Shown: one piece after another, positions 61,736-64,000 of the stretch
How positions within the stretch are numbered: the stretch's first letter is position 1
Layout: the number at the start of each line of letters is the position of its first letter
Source of the DNA: Ophiocordyceps camponoti-saundersi (nom. inval.)
Lineage: Eukaryota; Ascomycota; Sordariomycetes; Hypocreales; Ophiocordycipitaceae
Length of the DNA: 64,000 bases
Direction: 5' to 3'
Assembly (NCBI GenBank): GCA_003339415.1
Contig: PDHQ01000019.1
Location: forward strand, 62,001-126,000
The notes under the pieces: generated by a model
The model's input: only the letters and a program-made list of their open reading frames with translations
The model's database searches: none
What the model was told of the DNA's origin: nothing
Program-made: the position numbers and the translations under genes

Positions 61736-63461
61736 TCACACAACAGTACCGTAAGGCCCTATATCTACGAAGAAGGCTGCTATAGCGATTAAACACCAGT
61801 CCGCTAACAAGAGAGCTCCTTGAATCCTATGAAGTTTCGCATTAGCCCAACTCCTCGGTGGCAGCAGTTGAGAGCTGGGTCTCACCAGCTGTCGGTCCCC
61901 GTTGTGACGACCAAGTTCAACAGTAATATCGCGGCAAACAAGCTGACAATCTCGAAGCCATCGAATACCAACGTAACACCAGAGATGCCCAACCACCACG
62001 CCAGCAAGACAATAAAAGGCGTGATGCACAGCGCTGTCTGAAGAAACTTTCCGATGGTGTACGTAATAACCATGTCAACGTCATCCCTTATGGCGTGTCG
62101 GATGGCACCTAGGTCGCAGTTTGGAATGGGCAGCAAGATCAACCCGATAAAGGTCCTCGACAGATGGGCAGCTGCGGCGAGGGAGTTGATGCTGTTGACG
62201 ACGTACTCGACGAGAAAGAAGAGGACAACGTTAGAAGCGAGAAAAAGCATAAAGGCAACAGGAAGAGAAAGCTCCGGATCCGGCTGGTCATCCGCTAAAG
62301 TCGAGGCCTCCCCGCGTGTTTCCATGACCAAGCGTCTCAGCCGTTTGTGTTCCTCGAGGTCAGATATTCCGTGCGCCATCAGAGACCCCGGCATGGCAAG
62401 CCCTTGATGAGTTGTTAGGACGCCAGTGGAAGACCACGGCTTCGCTGGGACCTTCATGGACGCTTCGGAAAAGACGGCCTCATGCGTCTTAAGCTGACAG
62501 AGCAGAAAAAGAGCGTAAACGACGATGAGGACGACGGAGGCGCCCCGCGATTGCTTTGCGAGATTGGTCTCCGACGTCTGGCCCAGTAGCTTTGACGCTG
62601 TCGGAATGAGGAGACTGGTCGCTGAGAGAGATAAGAGGTTCGACGAGATGTGGGCTATATTGTAGTTGAAGTGTTGCTGCAGTCGACGAACACCGCCGGC
62701 GATGAAGCTGAGTCCAAGGATGAGAAGGATGTTGGCGAGGATTCCTCCGATGAGTGTAGTCTGGAGGATGATGATTTCCCTGTTCATTAGAAGTAGGACT
62801 GAGGAGATGAGTTGGACGAGGTTGCTGGAGGTCGGTCGTCAGACGTCAGTAACCTTCAGCCAGCGAAGTGCCACATTAAACTCTGAGTAAGTATGATGGA
62901 TGGTATTACCATGTGGAAATATATAGCAAGCTCGAGTAGGTCTTCCCCAGCCGCAACTGAAGTTCATCGAGGCCAAACTCCGATAAGAACTGAAGCGGTA
63001 TGGTAGCCAGGAAGTTGACTACAAACGTCTCGACGGAGTTGCCTCTGGTGGCATGTAACGCAATGCCGGCGGGGACGAGAAGGAGGAGCAAATTCAGCCA
63101 GCTGTTGAACACCGTTCGTTGCAGTTGGTTCCATAGCGTGAATGGGACGGTAGGGCGGACTCGGCGGATGATTCCCCGCTCGGCGCGTTCTTGGTCGTCT
63201 GCTTCGATCTGGGAGTCGTAGTATTCGGGACGGGGGTCGTTGTGTTGCGGAGCGCTTGCCGGCCTCGAGCGTGGGGAGACTTGGTCGGTTGTTGGCTGGC
63301 TTTCGAGACGGTTGCTCACGTCTTGAGATGAAGAATTCCAGTCTGGATTCGTGGGGGGTTTGTCGACGATAGGCGCGCCTTGGTGGTTGGCTGCAGGTGA
63401 GGGAGGGGGTTAGGGCCTCGCGCGAGGATCCCCGGTGGGAGGGGTGTGTCTTACAGGACAT
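61736..63461 (-). CDS. CAX-type cation/proton exchanger with altered core motifs
   Basis: Vacuolar Ca2+/H+ exchanger family (Vcx1-like). Model: exon 1 63461-63455 (only ATGTCCT), exon 2 63390-62910, exon 3 62824-61886, exon 4 61826-61736; 505 aa. Introns of 64, 85 and 59 nt are GT-AG; the first has CTAAC. A long disordered N-terminus precedes about 11 hydrophobic spans. Family blocks: VNFLATIPLQFLSEFGLDEL, EIIILQTTLIGGILANILLI, FLQTALCITPFIVLLAWWLG and WIQGALLLADWCLIAIAAFF. The two alpha-repeats differ from active exchangers: the first GNAxE motif reads CNLVQ, and in the second the GNAAEH segment is replaced by NCDLGAIRH, so the two cation-binding glutamates are missing. Probably a divergent relative with changed or lost transport; location likely vacuolar. 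Confidence 0.8.
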
Positions 63462-64000
63462 TTTGGAGCTGTGCCCTGGGAGGCCGTGAGGGAGGTGGGA
63501 GACGAAACGGAGCGGATCGAACAACGCTGAGAGTGAAGATATGTTGATTATGCATGAGATGGATAGTCTTCTACCTCTGCTTCTGGAAGGGAAGTATTCG
63601 TATCCACGGGTTCCTATCAAGTCCTCTCTCGCAGCATGATGGGCTTATGTGCTTACAGCTGATATCTGAGTGATTCGATACGCGGATCTAGCTGGTTGGG
63701 GAATAATCTAAGCGGAAAGCGGCAAGCTGAAGACGGGATCCTTGGCAGAGTAATCCGTAGAATCTGCTGCGTACATGCATGGTATTATTCTGCAAGTATG
63801 GCGGGCTGTGGTTCGTTCCCTGCTTTAAAGTATAGAGAGAGCCACCGTCATCCCTCATACCGCAAGTTGAAGGCCACTTAATGGGTTGTGAGACCAAGGC
63901 ATTGGAGGCTTATCAATCTCTTACAGCCGCTTACTTTAATGGGATTTGTCTTTCAAACTGGACGTTATGTTACATATCGTTCGGTCGAAACCTTTTACTC
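63462..64000. other. Intergenic region at the window end
   Basis: About 540 bases upstream of the exchanger gene; promoter region, no gene seen. Confidence 0.5.

Overview
The window is nuclear DNA of a filamentous ascomycete (Pezizomycotina, probably a sordariomycete such as a hypocrealean). The evidence is the short introns (about 47-155 nt, one of them GC-AG) with CTAAC/CTGAC branch points, signal-peptide and GPI-anchored small proteins, Copia, Gypsy and Mutator-like relics, and fungal orthologues such as Ada2, Erg28, Pbn1, Hsp104, Mhr1/mL67 and the microsomal ketoreductase. No tRNA, rRNA, CRISPR array or bacterial-style operon was seen. Gene models were built by hand by joining exons across splice sites.

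Layout. 0-4 kb: the 3' end of prephenate dehydratase, then a dynamin-like protein with a degenerate GTPase site. 4-12 kb: a secreted protein-arginine deiminase, a GPI-anchored Ser/Thr-rich protein, a very small Cys-rich protein and a sulfotransferase-like P-loop protein, spread through repeat-rich spacers. 12-17 kb: a divergent pair, mitochondrial Mhr1/mL67-like and HSP104, separated by a spacer with heat-shock elements and three CACGTG boxes. 17-25 kb: a gene-free stretch with a strong hairpin, degenerate tandem repeats and a scrambled pile of Copia, Mutator-like and Gypsy fragments. 25-31 kb: PBN1 with its 5' end lost near a 916-base assembly gap, in a region of extreme poly-G/poly-C tracts. 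31-46 kb: a dense conserved housekeeping block (a disordered protein of unknown function, an HD-domain nucleotidase, a PPxY membrane protein, a Cdc25-like rhodanese, ADA2, GAL7, ERG28, 3-ketoacyl-CoA reductase and histidyl-tRNA synthetase). 46-63.5 kb: an accessory-looking block (ankyrin protein, orphan flavin-dependent halogenase, a head-to-head pair of a large C2H2 'AcuF-like' protein and an intracellular subtilase with a DUF7580-like N-terminus, and a CAX-type exchanger lacking the usual acidic residues).

How the genes relate. GAL7 and ERG28 are convergent, as are the histidyl-tRNA synthetase and the ankyrin gene. MHR1/HSP104, ADA2/GAL7 and C2H2/subtilase are divergent and could share promoters. 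The C2H2/subtilase pair resembles the multidomain, receptor-plus-hydrolase proteins of fungal non-self recognition and is the best candidate in the window for a little-described system, but this is inference from architecture and arrangement only.
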